Shown here: positions 45,757 through 56,845 of the stretch, in pieces
Position numbering within the stretch: position 1 is the first letter of the stretch
How the letters are laid out: each line of letters opens with the position of its first letter
Source: Stenotrophomonas nematodicola
Lineage (GTDB): Bacteria > Pseudomonadota > Gammaproteobacteria > Xanthomonadales > Xanthomonadaceae
DNA: 64,000 nt
Direction of reading: 5' to 3'
NCBI RefSeq assembly: GCF_009467805.1
Contig: NZ_WIAY01000001.1
Span: 1,533,165 to 1,597,164 of the forward strand
Notes under the pieces: generated by a model
What the model was told of the DNA's origin: nothing
Database searches by the model: none
Seen by the model: only the letters and a program-made list of their open reading frames with translations
Position numbers and translations under genes: made by a program

Positions 45757-45777
45757 GCCAGCCGGCCGGCGGCTGGC
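45757..45777. repeat. Palindrome between convergent pam and mechanosensitive channel genes
   Basis: GCCAGCCG-GCCGG-CGGCTGGC is a GC hairpin directly before the channel gene's stop codon. It may act as a bidirectional terminator, though no T-run is seen. Confidence 0.5.
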
Positions 45778-45778
45778 T

Positions 45779-46888
45779 CTACGGGCCGTCTTCGGCGCCG
45801 GGCGAGCGCACGCCGTCCAGCGGCTGCGCGTCTGGCCGCTGCGGCGGATCGGGCTGCCGGAGCAGCTCGGCGCGGGTGCGAGGCAACGCCTGTGGGTGCT
45901 CGCGGGCAATGAAGTCCAGCATCCGTTCACGCACCAGGCAGCGCAGGTCGAACGCATCGCCGGAGTTGCGCGCACTGACCAGCAGACGCACCTGCACGGT
46001 GTGCTCCGACGTCTCGGTGACCTGGGTGACGCACACCCGCCCATCCCAGAGCGGCTCGGCATGGCAGATCCGTTCCAGCTCGGCGCGGATCGCGTTGATC
46101 GGCGCCCGATAGTCCAGCCACAGGAAAGCCGTCCCCAGCAGGTCCGCGCTGCGCCGGGTCCAGTTCTGGAACGGGTGCTCGATGAACCACGTCAGCGGCA
46201 CCACCATGCGCCGCTCATCCCAGATCCGGACCACCACGTAGCTGCTGCCGATCTCCTCGACCCGGCCCCATTCGCCCTCCACGATCACCACGTCGTCCAG
46301 GCGGATCGGCTGGGTCAAGGCGATCTGCAGCCCGGCGATCAGATTGCCGAATACCGGCTTGGCGGCGATACCGGCGACCAGCCCGATGATGCCCGCCGAG
46401 GCCAGCAGCGCCGTGCCGATCTGGCGCACCATCGGGAAGGTCAACAGGATCAGCGATACCCCGACCAGGATGATCGCCCCCATCAGCACACGGCTGAGCA
46501 CGCGGGTCTGGGTCTGGATGCGGCGGGCCTCCAGATTGTCCGCCACTTCCATCGGGTGGTCGCGCAGGATGGCCTGCTCGCCGGCCGCGACCGCCCGCAC
46601 CAGGCACCAGATCACGCAGGCGGTCAGCCCGATGTGCAGCAGCCGCAGCGACTGATCGAGCCAGCGCCCCTGCAGCGGCGTGGCTTCCAGCGCAGGAATC
46701 AGCAGCAGCAGGGGCAAGGCGAACGCCAGCGGGCGACTGAACACCCGCGCGATCCGCGCGCGCCGCCGCTCGCTGCCTTTCAGGCGACGCGTCAGCGCCA
46801 TCAGCAACCACCAGCCGACCACTCCGACTGCCAGCGCGATCGCCACCGGCCATAGATACGCCGCTGCCACCTGCCAATCCACTGTCAC
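45779..46888 (-). CDS. Small-conductance mechanosensitive channel (MscS family)
   Basis: The 369-aa membrane protein has four N-terminal transmembrane helices. The MscS pore helix is rich in Gly and Ala (TALLASAGIIGLVAGIAAKPVFGNLIAG), followed by the beta domain (DDVVIVEGEWGRVEEI) and a cytoplasmic domain. The GTG at 46888 is preferred because GGGAG precedes it. A GTG 11 codons upstream lacks a ribosome-binding site. Such channels release solutes on hypo-osmotic shock. Confidence 0.88.
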   Translation of the reverse strand: MTVDWQVAAAYLWPVAIALAVGVVGWWLLMALTRRLKGSERRRARIARVFSRPLAFALPLLLLIPALEATPLQGRWLDQSLRLLHIGLTACVIWCLVRAVAAGEQAILRDHPMEVADNLEARRIQTQTRVLSRVLMGAIILVGVSLILLTFPMVRQIGTALLASAGIIGLVAGIAAKPVFGNLIAGLQIALTQPIRLDDVVIVEGEWGRVEEIGSSYVVVRIWDERRMVVPLTWFIEHPFQNWTRRSADLLGTAFLWLDYRAPINAIRAELERICHAEPLWDGRVCVTQVTETSEHTVQVRLLVSARNSGDAFDLRCLVRERMLDFIAREHPQALPRTRAELLRQPDPPQRPDAQPLDGVRSPGAEDGP

Positions 46889-46984
46889 CGCACGCTCCCG
46901 TGATCCCGTCTGGACGACCACAGAATGCCGGTGCGGCGATGACCGCGATGTCGCCCGGATGTCAGCCGGGCGTGGACGCCGCCG

Positions 46985-48367
<1,383 letters not shown>

Positions 48368-48403
48368 CGGTATATCCAGTGGGGGGTAGAGCAATCAGGG
48401 GAA

Positions 48404-48916
48404 TCAGCTACGTCGCGCGGGGCGACGGAATGAGGCGAACAACGCCCAGGCAGCGAGCAGCACGAACCACACCAGGCTCCACATCGGCATGGTCAGCCCC
48501 AGGAACTGCCAATCGATATTGCCGCAGTCACCGGTACCGGTCAGCACGGTGCGGAACACTTCCAGCGGTCCCATCGTCTCGCTGAGAAAGGCCAGCGGCG
48601 GGCCGCAGCTCGACCCCATGTCCTTGGGCAGCAGCTGCACATAGACATGGCGCCCGGCAATGCCGATTCCCACCGCAGCGGCAATGAAGGCCAGGACGCC
48701 GTACGTCGCGCGCCCCGCGCGCTCACGCGGGCCATGCAACGCCCCGATCAGGAACAGCAGACCCAGCGCGGCAAACGCCAGCCGCTGGAAGATGCACAGC
48801 GGGCACGGCTCAAGGCCGATCTTGAGCTGCAGGAAGATCGCGTAGGCGAGCAGGCCAACGCAGACCAGGAAGCCCAGCAGGAACTGGGCACGGTAACTCC
48901 AACGCAGTGGATTCAT
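48404..48916 (-). CDS. dsbB: Disulfide bond formation protein DsbB
   Basis: DsbB reoxidises periplasmic DsbA and passes electrons to quinones. The 170-aa membrane protein has four transmembrane helices. Its two periplasmic cysteine pairs are both visible: CPLC near residue 38-41, and SSCGP with GDC at about 103 and 130. The start at 48916 opens with NPLRWSYRAQFLLGFL. Confidence 0.93.
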   Translation of the reverse strand: MNPLRWSYRAQFLLGFLVCVGLLAYAIFLQLKIGLEPCPLCIFQRLAFAALGLLFLIGALHGPRERAGRATYGVLAFIAAAVGIGIAGRHVYVQLLPKDMGSSCGPPLAFLSETMGPLEVFRTVLTGTGDCGNIDWQFLGLTMPMWSLVWFVLLAAWALFASFRRPARRS

Positions 48917-49117
48917 TGCCAACACTCGTGAACGTCCAGACGCCAAGATTAACAGGCCCTCACGCCCCTCTGCCGCCGACCATCGGCCCAGCCGACCAGA
49001 CAGCGTGTTCCGGATGGAAGCCAGACGCCAACCACCACGCGTCGCCGCAGGTCAGCGCCCCGGGACGCCAGACGCCCAACGGGGGAGGTTGCTTCCGTCT
49101 TCAGCACCCGAAAACGG

Positions 49118-49141
49118 AAAAACCCGGCACGAGGCCGGGTT
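49118..49141 (-). terminator. Terminator of the alpha ribosomal operon
   Basis: AACCCGGC-acgag-GCCGGGTT is followed on the minus strand by TTTTT. It lies 31 nt after the rplQ stop. Confidence 0.9.
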
Positions 49142-49171
49142 CTTCACCGAATAACGGGTGTTGCGCGTCGA

Positions 49172-49555
49172 TTACTCTTCGACGGCTTCAGCCACGGCCG
49201 GACGGTCCACCAGTTCCACGTAGGCCATCGGCGCGTTGTCGCCAGCGCGGAAGCCGCACTTCAGCAGACGCAGATAGCCACCCGGACGGGTCGCGTAGCG
49301 CGGGCCCAGGATGGTGAACAGGTTGCCGACGGCTTCCTGGTCGCGCAGACGGGCGAAGGCCAGACGGCGGTTGGCGACGGAGTCGACCTTGGCCAGGGTG
49401 ATCAGCGGCTCGGCGACGCGGCGCAGTTCCTTGGCCTTCGGCAGGGTGGTCTTGATCAACTCGTGCTTGAACAGCGACGCGGCCATGTTCTTGAACATTG
49501 CTTCGCGATGGGCGCTGGTACGGTTGAACTTGCGACCGGATTTCATATGACGCAT
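49172..49555 (-). CDS. rplQ: 50S ribosomal protein L17
   Basis: The 127-aa protein has the L17 signature near its N-terminus ([20 protein letters not shown]) and FARLRD followed by [18 protein letters not shown]. It is the last gene of the alpha operon and ends in acidic residues. The gap from rpoA is 201 nt and holds a hairpin at 49711-49732 without a T-run. L17 is part of the large subunit near the exit tunnel. Confidence 0.97.
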   Translation of the reverse strand: MRHMKSGRKFNRTSAHREAMFKNMAASLFKHELIKTTLPKAKELRRVAEPLITLAKVDSVANRRLAFARLRDQEAVGNLFTILGPRYATRPGGYLRLLKCGFRAGDNAPMAYVELVDRPAVAEAVEE

Positions 49556-49710
49556 GACGGTGATTCCTGAAGTGAATGTTGGATCGGTTGGGTTTCGCTG
49601 TCGCCTTCCCGGCGTTGCTGCTTGGACTGCGGATGGTCCGGTGCCGGCCCTCCTGGCCGACCGTCACCGCAGGCTATGGGCCTGTCGATGCGAGGTGTTG
49701 CGGGTGAAGC

Positions 49711-49732
49711 CCCCGCACCCGAAGGTGCGGGG
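49711..49732 (-). other. Stem-loop in the rpoA-rplQ gap
   Basis: CCCCGCACC-CGAA-GGTGCGGGG is a 9-bp GC stem (UUCG loop on the minus strand) without a following T-run. It begins 24 nt after the rpoA stop. It is likely an mRNA processing or stability element. Confidence 0.6.
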
Positions 49733-49756
49733 TCAAGCATCTTGCGTAGCGCTGGA

Positions 49757-50755
49757 TCAGCCGAGCATGCCGTGCTGGGCGACACCGGCCGGCGGCCAGT
49801 TCTCCAGCTTCATGCCGAGCGAAAGACCGCGCTGTGCGAGGACTTCCTTGATCTCGGTCAGCGACTTCTTGCCGAGGTTCGGGGTCTTGAGCAGTTCCAC
49901 TTCGGTCTTCTGGATCAGATCGCCGATGTAGTAAATGCTCTCTGCCTTCAGGCAGTTGGCCGAACGCACGGTCAGTTCCAGGTCGTCGATCGGGCGCAGC
50001 AGCACCGGATCCACGCCGTTGTTGGCCGGCTTGGCCGCACCGCGGTCGCGGTGGGTGAAGTCACCGAACACCGACAGCTGATCGCTGAGGATGTCGGCGG
50101 CGGTGCGCACGGCTTCCTCGGCATCGATCGTGCCGTTGGTTTCGATATCCAGGACCAGCTTGTCCAGGTCGGTACGCTGTTCGACGCGGGCCGCTTCCAC
50201 CGAATAGGCGACGCGACGGACCGGCGAGAACGAGGCGTCCAGGACCAGACGACCGATGGCACGGGTTTCTTCGTCCGGACGACGACGCGCGGCCGCCGGC
50301 TGGTAGCCGAAGCCACGCTCGATCTTCAGACGCATATTGATTGCCGTGTCCTTGGTCAGGTGGCAAATGATATGGTCGTTGTTGAGGATCTCGACGTTGT
50401 GGTCGACCTTGATATCGGCAGCGGTCACAACACCCGGACCCTGCTTGGACAGCGACAGCGTGGCGCTGTCACCGGTATGCATACGGATGGCCACGTCCTT
50501 CAGGTTGAGCAGGACTTCCAGCACGTCCTCCTGCAAGCCTTCGAGCGTGGTGTACTCGTGCAGCACGCCGTCGATCTCGACTTCCGTGATGGCGAAGCCC
50601 GGGATGGACGACAGCAGCACGCGACGCAGGGCATTGCCCAGCGTATGCCCGTAACCACGCTCCAAGGGCTCGATAACGACCTTGGCGCGGGTGTCGGTAA
50701 GGCGTTCGATCTGCGGACCGCGAGGACGCAGAACCTGGTTGGCGGTAACCGTCAT
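49757..50755 (-). CDS. rpoA: RNA polymerase alpha subunit
   Basis: The 332-aa protein has the dimerising N-terminal domain ([20 protein letters not shown]) and, after a linker, the C-terminal domain that contacts UP elements and activators such as PhoB-class regulators ([32 protein letters not shown]). It lies between rpsD and rplQ as in other proteobacteria. A hairpin lies in the 55-nt gap upstream. Confidence 0.98.
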   Translation of the reverse strand: MTVTANQVLRPRGPQIERLTDTRAKVVIEPLERGYGHTLGNALRRVLLSSIPGFAITEVEIDGVLHEYTTLEGLQEDVLEVLLNLKDVAIRMHTGDSATLSLSKQGPGVVTAADIKVDHNVEILNNDHIICHLTKDTAINMRLKIERGFGYQPAAARRRPDEETRAIGRLVLDASFSPVRRVAYSVEAARVEQRTDLDKLVLDIETNGTIDAEEAVRTAADILSDQLSVFGDFTHRDRGAAKPANNGVDPVLLRPIDDLELTVRSANCLKAESIYYIGDLIQKTEVELLKTPNLGKKSLTEIKEVLAQRGLSLGMKLENWPPAGVAQHGMLG

Positions 50756-50773
50756 GTTGCGGGTTCTCCTAGT

Positions 50774-50799
50774 GAATCCCCGGCCGTCGCCGGGGATTC
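50774..50799 (-). other. Stem-loop between rpsD and rpoA
   Basis: GAATCCCCGG and CCGGGGATTC form a 10-bp stem ending about 19 nt before the rpoA start. No T-run follows. It could be an RNase processing site or modulate rpoA translation. Confidence 0.6.
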
Positions 50800-50810
50800 T
50801 CCAATGTGAA

Positions 50811-51440
50811 TTACTTCGAATACAACTCGACGATCAGCGCTTCGTTGATATCCGCAGGCAGGTCCGCACGATCCGGCACAGCCTTGAAGATGCCGGCGAA
50901 CTTGCCGGAATCCACTTCAACCCACGACGGACGCAGGTCGTGCTGGGCGGCAACGGTCAGGGCTTCCTGAACGCGCAGCTGCTTGGCAGCCTTCTCGGAC
51001 AGAGCGACGGCGTCGCCAGCCTTGACCTGGTACGAAGCCAGGTTGACCGACTTGCCGTTCACGGTGACGCCGCGGTGCGAAACCAGCTGACGCGCAGCCG
51101 GACGGGTCACAGCGAAGCCCATGCGATAGACGACGTTGTCCAGGCGGGTTTCCAACAGCTGCAGCAGGTTCTCGCCGGTGTTGCCCTTCTTGGTCGAGGC
51201 CTTCTTGTAGTAGTTGCGGAACTGACGCTCCAGCAGGCCGTAGATACGCTTGACCTTCTGCTTTTCACGCAGCTGGGTGGCGTAGTCGGACAGCTTGCCC
51301 TTGCGGGCGGTCGCGCCGTGCTGGCCGGGCTTCTGCTCCAGCTTGCACTTGGAGTCCAGCGCACGCGCCGGGCTCTTGAGGGAAAGGTCGGCGCCTTCGC
51401 GGCGGGCGAGCTTACAGGTAGGACCGATATAACGAGCCAT
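50811..51440 (-). CDS. rpsD: 30S ribosomal protein S4
   Basis: S4 nucleates 30S assembly by binding 16S rRNA. In E. coli it also represses the alpha operon. The 209-aa protein starts [15 protein letters not shown] and carries the S4 RNA-binding domain ([27 protein letters not shown]). The N-terminal zinc cysteines of some S4 types are not all present, as in the E. coli type. It follows rpsK by 14 nt. Confidence 0.98.
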   Translation of the reverse strand: MARYIGPTCKLARREGADLSLKSPARALDSKCKLEQKPGQHGATARKGKLSDYATQLREKQKVKRIYGLLERQFRNYYKKASTKKGNTGENLLQLLETRLDNVVYRMGFAVTRPAARQLVSHRGVTVNGKSVNLASYQVKAGDAVALSEKAAKQLRVQEALTVAAQHDLRPSWVEVDSGKFAGIFKAVPDRADLPADINEALIVELYSK

Positions 51441-51454
51441 TTCTTATCGCTCCT

Positions 51455-51844
51455 TTAGACGCGACGCTTCTTCGGCGGACGGCACCCGTTGTGCGGGATA
51501 GGCGTCACGTCGATGATGTTGGTGATCTTGTAGCCCACGTTGTTCAGCGAGCGCACGGCCGACTCACGACCCGGACCCGGGCCCTTGATGCGGACTTCCA
51601 GGGACTTGACGCCGTAGTCGAGCGCGGCACGGCCGGCCTTCTCGGCAGCCACCTGGGCAGCGAACGGGGTGGACTTGCGCGAACCGCGGAAGCCAGCGCC
51701 ACCGGAGGTCGCCCACGACAGAGCGTTGCCCTGACGGTCGGTGATGGTCACGATGGTGTTGTTGAAAGAAGCGTGGACGTGGGCAACGCCGTCAGTGACG
51801 ACGCGCTTGATCTTCTTCTTGGTCTTAGCGACGGGCTTAGCCAT
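51455..51844 (-). CDS. rpsK: 30S ribosomal protein S11
   Basis: The 129-aa protein has a basic N-terminus ([13 protein letters not shown]), the [20 protein letters not shown] block, and the conserved C-terminus [18 protein letters not shown]11 sits on the 30S platform near the mRNA exit site. It follows rpsM by 12 nt. Confidence 0.98.
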   Translation of the reverse strand: MAKPVAKTKKKIKRVVTDGVAHVHASFNNTIVTITDRQGNALSWATSGGAGFRGSRKSTPFAAQVAAEKAGRAALDYGVKSLEVRIKGPGPGRESAVRSLNNVGYKITNIIDVTPIPHNGCRPPKKRRV

Positions 51845-51856
51845 TTCTTAGGTCCC

Positions 51857-52213
51857 TTACTTCCTGATCGCCTTGCGCGGGCCCTTGCGGGTGCGGGCGT
51901 TGGTACGGGTGCGCTGGCCACGCAGCGGCAGGCCGCGACGGTGACGCAGACCGCGGTAGCAGCCCAGATCCATCAGGCGCTTGATCGCGATACCGATTTC
52001 ACGGCGCAGATCGCCTTCCACGATGTACTTGGCCACTTCCGAGCGCAGACGCTCGATTTCCGGCTCCGACAGATCGCGGATCTTGGTGGTCGAGGTCACG
52101 CCTGCGGCGTCGCAGACCTTCTTCGAACGGGTACGGCCGATGCCGTAAATGCTTTGCAACCCGACCCAGACGTGCTTCTGGGCTGGCAGGTTGACGCCTG
52201 CAATACGCGCCAT
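51857..52213 (-). CDS. rpsM: 30S ribosomal protein S13
   Basis: The 118-aa protein starts [19 protein letters not shown], has a helix-hairpin region ([12 protein letters not shown]), and ends with the basic tail [17 protein letters not shown]13 is in the 30S head and contacts the P-site tRNA. It is the first gene of the alpha block. In E. coli rpmJ lies between secY and rpsM, but no L36 reading frame is present here. Confidence 0.98.
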   Translation of the reverse strand: MARIAGVNLPAQKHVWVGLQSIYGIGRTRSKKVCDAAGVTSTTKIRDLSEPEIERLRSEVAKYIVEGDLRREIGIAIKRLMDLGCYRGLRHRRGLPLRGQRTRTNARTRKGPRKAIRK

Positions 52214-52560
52214 GACGCGGTTCTCCAGCTGAGTGATGGCCGACAGCGCACCACGGGCGCGCCAATCCGGCAGGATGGATCAAAAAAGTGAACTAGCGAT
52301 TCTATCAAGGTCTCGGTTTACTTGGAAGCCCGTGAAACCACGAAGGTTTCATGAACCCGGCATGGGGAGTGTGCCCATGCTCCGGCGCCGGATGTCGTTG
52401 ACTGCAGAGGTTGCCCTCGCCGCCGCCCGCGCTACTCCCGCGCGGGACCACCACATCTCACCCCCACCCGAGACCGCTGCGGGGGCCGCCCTTCGATTTG
52501 GAAGGCCAGGTCCGGGAACCGGAGGGCCTTCGCAACAAGAAGACAAGTGTAACAGGTGAA
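52214..52560 (-). other. Gap between secY and rpsM with three hairpins and no rpmJ
   Basis: These 347 nt hold no recognisable gene. Hairpins on the minus strand are: 52501-52531 (GAAGGCC arms with an inner TCCGG/CCGGA), 52360-52380 (GCATGGG/CCCATGC) and 52333-52351 (TGAAACC/GGTTTCA). Further towards rpsM, a TAGAAT preceded 17 nt upstream by TTCCAA could be a weak promoter. This would be the place for S4-type feedback control of the alpha operon, as known in E. coli, but the E. coli pseudoknot is not recognisable. Confidence 0.55.
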
Positions 52561-53916
52561 TCAGCCGCGGGCAAAACCGCCGCGGTTGCCGCCCTTCAGG
52601 TTGGCCTTCTTCAACAGGCTCTCATACTGGTGCGACATCAGGTGCGCCTGGATCTGGGCAATGAAGTCCATCACCACCACCACCACGATCAGCAGCGAGG
52701 TACCACCGAAGTAGAACGACGCGCCGAGCTGGGTCCGCATGATTTCCGGCAGCAGACACACGATCACCAGGTACAGCGAGCCGGCGGCCGTCAGGCGGGT
52801 CAGCACGCCGTCGATGTAATCGGCGGTGGCCTTGCCCGGGCGGATGCCCGGAATCAGTGCGCCGGACTTCTTCAGGTTGTCGGCGGTTTCCTGCGAGTTG
52901 AACACCAGCGCGGTATAGAAGAACGCGAAACCGGTGATCAGCGCGGCGAAGACGATCATGTGCAGCGGCTCGCCCGGCCCAAGGGCGCTGGCAACCTTCT
53001 GCAGCCACGTGGCCGAACTGGCCTGGCCGGACCACATTGCCAGGGTCGTCGGGAACGCCAGGATGCTGGAGGCGAAGATGGCCGGAATCACGCCCGCCAT
53101 GTTCAGCTTCAGCGGCAGGAACGAGGTCTGGTTCATGTACGCGTTGCGGCCGCCCTGCCGACGTGCATAGTTCACCGTGATGCGGCGCTGGCCGCGTTCG
53201 ACGAACACCACGAAGTAGGTGAAGGCCAACACCACCAGCACGATCAGCAGCAGGGCGATGAAGCTCATGTTGCCCTCGCGGTAGGCTTCCAGGGTGTGGA
53301 TGACCGCGCCAGGCAGGCCGGCGACGATGCCGGCGAAGATGATCAGCGACACACCATTGCCGATGCCACGCTCGGTGACCTGCTCACCGACCCACATCAG
53401 GAAGATGGTGCCGGCGGTCAGCGCGACCACGGCCGTGAGCACAAAGCCCATGCCAGGCGCGTAGACCACGGGCGCACCGCTCGGGGACAGCTGGTTCTGC
53501 AGCGCCAGCGCGATGCTGCCGCCCTGCACCACCGCCAGGAACACGGCGCCGATGCGGGAATACTGGGTGATCTTGCGACGGCCCGATTCGCCTTCCTTCT
53601 GCATCGCCTTCAATGCCGGGAAGATATGGACCGCCAGCTGCATCACGATCGATGCCGAAATGTACGGCATGACGTTCAGCGCGAAAATGCTGAAACGGTG
53701 CAGGGCGCCGCCCGAGAACATGTTGAACATGTCCACGATGCCGCCGCCCTGCGCCTGCATGAGCGCAAGCATGGCATCGGGATTGACGCCCGGCACCGGC
53801 ACATAACAGCCGATGCGATAGACAGCCAAAGCCCCGAGGACGAACAGCAGACGCTGGCGAAGTTCCGTGAACTTGCCGAGCCCGCCGCCGAGGTTACCAA
53901 TGCCAGCTTGCGCCAT
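52561..53916 (-). CDS. secY: Preprotein translocase subunit SecY
   Basis: SecY forms the protein-conducting channel of the inner membrane with SecE and SecG. The 451-aa protein has ten predicted transmembrane helices. It shows family blocks such as [14 protein letters not shown] near the start, [17 protein letters not shown] (plug region), [14 protein letters not shown] and [23 protein letters not shown]. It follows rplO by 3 nt at the end of the spc block. Confidence 0.98.
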   Translation of the reverse strand: MAQAGIGNLGGGLGKFTELRQRLLFVLGALAVYRIGCYVPVPGVNPDAMLALMQAQGGGIVDMFNMFSGGALHRFSIFALNVMPYISASIVMQLAVHIFPALKAMQKEGESGRRKITQYSRIGAVFLAVVQGGSIALALQNQLSPSGAPVVYAPGMGFVLTAVVALTAGTIFLMWVGEQVTERGIGNGVSLIIFAGIVAGLPGAVIHTLEAYREGNMSFIALLLIVLVVLAFTYFVVFVERGQRRITVNYARRQGGRNAYMNQTSFLPLKLNMAGVIPAIFASSILAFPTTLAMWSGQASSATWLQKVASALGPGEPLHMIVFAALITGFAFFYTALVFNSQETADNLKKSGALIPGIRPGKATADYIDGVLTRLTAAGSLYLVIVCLLPEIMRTQLGASFYFGGTSLLIVVVVVMDFIAQIQAHLMSHQYESLLKKANLKGGNRGGFARG

Positions 53917-53919
53917 GTC

Positions 53920-54363
53920 TTACTCCTGTACGCTGCCGCCGGCAGCTTCGATCGCGGCCTTGGCACCGGCCGTTGCTGCGATGCCCTTCAGGGTGAAGGC
54001 CTTGGTCAGGCCGCCCTTCATGACGATCTTGGCCTTCTTGGCCGTGCTCGGGACCAGCTTCGCAGCGCGCAGCGCGGCGAAATCGACCTCACCGGCCTCC
54101 AGCTTGTCCAGGTGGTACGACAGGACTTCAGCAGTGTCCTTGGCGATCTTGGAACGGAAACCGACCTTCGGCAGACGACGCTGCATGGGGGTCTGGCCGC
54201 CTTCGAAGCCTGCCTTGATCTTGCCGCCACCCTTGCGGGCGAACGAACCCTTGTGGCCGCGGCCACAGGTCTTGCCCAGGCCCGAGCCGATACCACGGCC
54301 CACGCGGGTGCGCTCTTTGCGCGCGCCCGGCGCCGGGCTCAGTTCATTGAGATGCATGGTCAT
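53920..54363 (-). CDS. rplO: 50S ribosomal protein L15
   Basis: The 147-aa protein has the L15 pattern: HLNELSPAPGARKERTRVGRG, GLGKTCGRGHKGSFARKGG, GFEGGQTPMQRRLPKVGF, and a C-terminal globular part. The start at 54363 has GAGG at good spacing. The ATG two codons later is the alternative. It lies 4 nt after rpmD. Confidence 0.97.
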   Translation of the reverse strand: MTMHLNELSPAPGARKERTRVGRGIGSGLGKTCGRGHKGSFARKGGGKIKAGFEGGQTPMQRRLPKVGFRSKIAKDTAEVLSYHLDKLEAGEVDFAALRAAKLVPSTAKKAKIVMKGGLTKAFTLKGIAATAGAKAAIEAAGGSVQE

Positions 54364-54367
54364 TGGA

Positions 54368-54559
54368 TTATTCCTCAACCTGGACGAGGTACTGAACCTT
54401 GTTGATCAGGCCGCGAACCTGCGGGCTGTCCTTCAGTTCACGCACATCATTGAGCTTGTTCAGGCCCAGCGCACGCACCGACAGGCGGTGACGCGACTGG
54501 GTGCCACGCAGGCCACGCACCAGGCGGACCTTCACGGTCTTGGCGGTTTCATTAGCCAT
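54368..54559 (-). CDS. rpmD: 50S ribosomal protein L30
   Basis: The 63-aa protein ([19 protein letters not shown], then [17 protein letters not shown]) is the bacterial L30. The start at 54559 gives the usual length and overlaps the end of rpsE by 8 nt. Confidence 0.96.
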   Translation of the reverse strand: MANETAKTVKVRLVRGLRGTQSRHRLSVRALGLNKLNDVRELKDSPQVRGLINKVQYLVQVEE

Positions 54560-55094
54560 GATTGAGATCCTCCACCTTCTTGCCGCGCTTGGCCGCAATG
54601 CGGACCGGCGACTGCATGTCGGTCAGGCCCTTCAGCGTGGCGCGAACCAGATTGATCGGGTTACGCGAACCGACCGCCTTGGCCAGCACGTTCTTCACGC
54701 CAACGGCTTCCAGCACAGCGCGCATGGCGCCGCCGGCGATGACACCGGTACCTTCCGACGCCGGCATCATGAACACGCGGGCTGCGCCGTGGCCGGCCTT
54801 CACCGGGTGCCACAGGGTGCCGTTGTTCAGATCGACGGTGGCCAGGTTCTTGCGGGCCTGCTCCATCGACTTCTGGATCGCGACCGGCACTTCGCGCGCC
54901 TTGCCGTAACCGAAACCGACCTTGCCTTCGCCATCACCAACCACGGTCAGTGCGGTGAAGGTGAACTGGCGACCGCCCTTGACGGTCTTGCTGACGCGGT
55001 TGACCGCGACCAGCTTCTCGATCATGCCGTCGTCGACTTTCTCTTCGCGGTTGCGATCGCGATCGCGACCCCGCGGCTGACGTTCTTCTGCCAT
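54552..55094 (-). CDS. rpsE: 30S ribosomal protein S5
   Basis: The 180-aa protein has the S5 double-stranded RNA-binding domain ([19 protein letters not shown]), [19 protein letters not shown], and a basic N-terminal stretch rich in Arg and Asp that is longer than in E. coli. S5 takes part in translational accuracy. A 158-nt gap with a strong hairpin separates it from rplR, unusual for this operon. Confidence 0.97.
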   Translation of the reverse strand: MAEERQPRGRDRDRNREEKVDDGMIEKLVAVNRVSKTVKGGRQFTFTALTVVGDGEGKVGFGYGKAREVPVAIQKSMEQARKNLATVDLNNGTLWHPVKAGHGAARVFMMPASEGTGVIAGGAMRAVLEAVGVKNVLAKAVGSRNPINLVRATLKGLTDMQSPVRIAAKRGKKVEDLNHG

Positions 55095-55220
55095 GTTGAT
55101 TCCTTGATTGATTGAGTATGTACGGCTCGGGGCCGCTTATAGCTGTGAGATGAAGCGGTGGATCGAGCGCCCCTGCATAAGAAGGACGTCGCCCGGCGCA
55201 ACCCGCGCCGGCAGGCAGGC

Positions 55221-55245
55221 GGAAGCGGGGACATGCCCCGCTTCC
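55221..55245 (-). other. Stem-loop in the rplR-rpsE gap
   Basis: GGAAGCGGGG and CCCCGCTTCC form a 10-bp stem beginning 8 nt after the rplR stop. No T-run follows, so it is not a classical terminator. Attenuation or processing is possible. Confidence 0.6.
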
Positions 55246-55252
55246 TTATCCC

Positions 55253-55606
55253 TTAGAACTGCAGGCCGCCTTCGCGGGCTGCATCGGCCAGCGCCTTGAT
55301 GCGGCCGTGGTAACGGTAGCCCGAGCGGTCGAAAGCGACCTTCTCGATGCCCGCAGCCTTGGCGCGCTCGGCGACCAGCTTGCCAACCTTGGCGGCGGCG
55401 TCGCTGTTCTTGCCGTTCTTCAGACCTTCCTTGACGTCGGCCTGGGTGGTGTTGGCAGCTGCCAGCACCTTGGAGCCGTCGGCGGTGAAGACCTGGGCGT
55501 ACAGGTGCTGACCGGTGCGCAGCACCGACAGACGCGGCACGCCGAGTTCGCGGATGTGTGCACGGGTCGACTTGGCACGACGCAGGCGAGCGATGTTCTT
55601 GTTCAT
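55253..55606 (-). CDS. rplR: 50S ribosomal protein L18
   Basis: The 117-aa protein ([55 protein letters not shown]) is L18, which binds 5S rRNA in the central protuberance. It follows rplF by 31 nt. Confidence 0.97.
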   Translation of the reverse strand: MNKNIARLRRAKSTRAHIRELGVPRLSVLRTGQHLYAQVFTADGSKVLAAANTTQADVKEGLKNGKNSDAAAKVGKLVAERAKAAGIEKVAFDRSGYRYHGRIKALADAAREGGLQF

Positions 55607-55637
55607 TATCTTTTTCCTTGAAAGCTGAGGACCTGAA

Positions 55638-56165
55638 TCAGGCCTTCTTGGCTTCCTTACGAATGATGACTTCGCCGGCGTACTTCACACCCTTGCCCTT
55701 GTAGGGCTCCGGCGGACGGTAACCACGGATCTTGGCGGCAACTTCGCCCACCTGCTGCTTGTCCGTGCCCTGGACCACGATTTCGGTCTGGGTCGGAGTC
55801 GACAGGGTGATGCCTTCCGGCGCCACGAACACCACCGGGTGCGAGAAACCGAGCGACAGGTTCAGGTCCTTGCCCTGCATGGCGGCACGGTAACCGACGC
55901 CGACCAGCTCGAGCTTGCGCTCGAAGCCTTCGGTGACGCCGTGGACCATGTTGGCCAGGATCGCGCGCACGGTGCCGGTGAGGGCAGTCAGCGACGGATC
56001 GTTGGCGGCCAGGTTGGCAACGCCGTTTTCAACGGTGATTTCGACGCCAGCGACCTTCGGCAGCGACAGGGTGCCCTTCGGGCCCTTCACACTGACGGAT
56101 TCCGGCTGGATGTTCAGTTCAACGCCCTTGGGCAGGTTGACCGGCTTCTTGGCTACGCGGGACAT
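55638..56165 (-). CDS. rplF: 50S ribosomal protein L6
   Basis: The 175-aa protein starts [18 protein letters not shown] and ends with the L6 signature region [16 protein letters not shown] and KEAKKA. It lies at the base of the L7/L12 stalk near the factor-binding site. It follows rpsH by 18 nt. Confidence 0.97.
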   Translation of the reverse strand: MSRVAKKPVNLPKGVELNIQPESVSVKGPKGTLSLPKVAGVEITVENGVANLAANDPSLTALTGTVRAILANMVHGVTEGFERKLELVGVGYRAAMQGKDLNLSLGFSHPVVFVAPEGITLSTPTQTEIVVQGTDKQQVGEVAAKIRGYRPPEPYKGKGVKYAGEVIIRKEAKKA

Positions 56166-56183
56166 AGTAGTTTCCTTCTCGCC

Positions 56184-56582
56184 TTAGGCCACGAAGCACA
56201 GGACTTCGCCGCCGACGCCCAGCTGGCGCGCCTGCGCATCAGTCATGATGCCCTTGGAGGTGGAGATGATGGAGATGCCCAGGCCATTGAGGACCTTCGG
56301 CAGCTCGGACTTGCCGCGGTACTGACGCAGACCCGAACGCGAGAAGCGCTTCAGGGTCTCGATGACCGGCTTGCCTTCGAAATACTTCAGGACGATTTCA
56401 AGCTCGGCCTTGTTGTTCTCGGTCTTGGTCACGCGCAGGTCGGTGATGTAGCCTTCGGCCTTCAACACTTCTGCGATTGCAACCTTGATCTTGGAGGACG
56501 GTGCCTTCACCGTCTGCTTGCCAACCGCGGCCGCATTCTTGATGCGTACCAGCAGGTCGGCGATGGGATCAGTCATGCTCAT
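56184..56582 (-). CDS. rpsH: 30S ribosomal protein S8
   Basis: The 132-aa protein starts [16 protein letters not shown] and ends [20 protein letters not shown], the S8 signature. S8 binds the central domain of 16S rRNA. In E. coli it represses the spc operon by binding its own mRNA near rplE. It is preceded here by a 263-nt gap with a terminator-like hairpin. Confidence 0.97.
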   Translation of the reverse strand: MSMTDPIADLLVRIKNAAAVGKQTVKAPSSKIKVAIAEVLKAEGYITDLRVTKTENNKAELEIVLKYFEGKPVIETLKRFSRSGLRQYRGKSELPKVLNGLGISIISTSKGIMTDAQARQLGVGGEVLCFVA

Positions 56583-56733
56583 AGTCGATACCTTTGAGTG
56601 CACCGATATCCGCTTTCGCGAAAATCTTGCTGTGTTCCTGGGAGGGGCCAGTACCCTTCACATAGTGACCGGCGGACCGGCGGCCCGCCCTACCCTCGCC
56701 CCTGTGAAAAGGCAAGACGCGGGAGTATACGGC

Positions 56734-56761
56734 AAAAAGAGCCCGACTTGCGCCGGACTCT
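56734..56761 (-). terminator. Terminator-like hairpin inside the spc block, between rpsN and rpsH
   Basis: On the minus strand AGAGTCCG and CGGGCTCT pair over 8 bp (one G-U) around an 8-nt loop, followed by TTTTT. A TATACT lies a few bases further on (complement of 56724-56729), without a recognisable -35. It looks like an intrinsic terminator or attenuator in the middle of the ribosomal cluster. Confidence 0.65.
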
Positions 56762-56845
56762 TCAATTGGGGACAAACCTGAATGAACCGGTTGGTCCCCC
56801 TGCTCCGCACCCTGGGGATGCGAAGCAGGTTCCGGGACGAATCCC

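Noticed and set aside
46945..46970. Pho-box-like repeat GATGTCGC...GATGTCAG
   Set aside because: The spacing is about 11 bp but the first half-site is poor and there are only two. It lies between the channel and DAHP synthase genes with no phosphate link.
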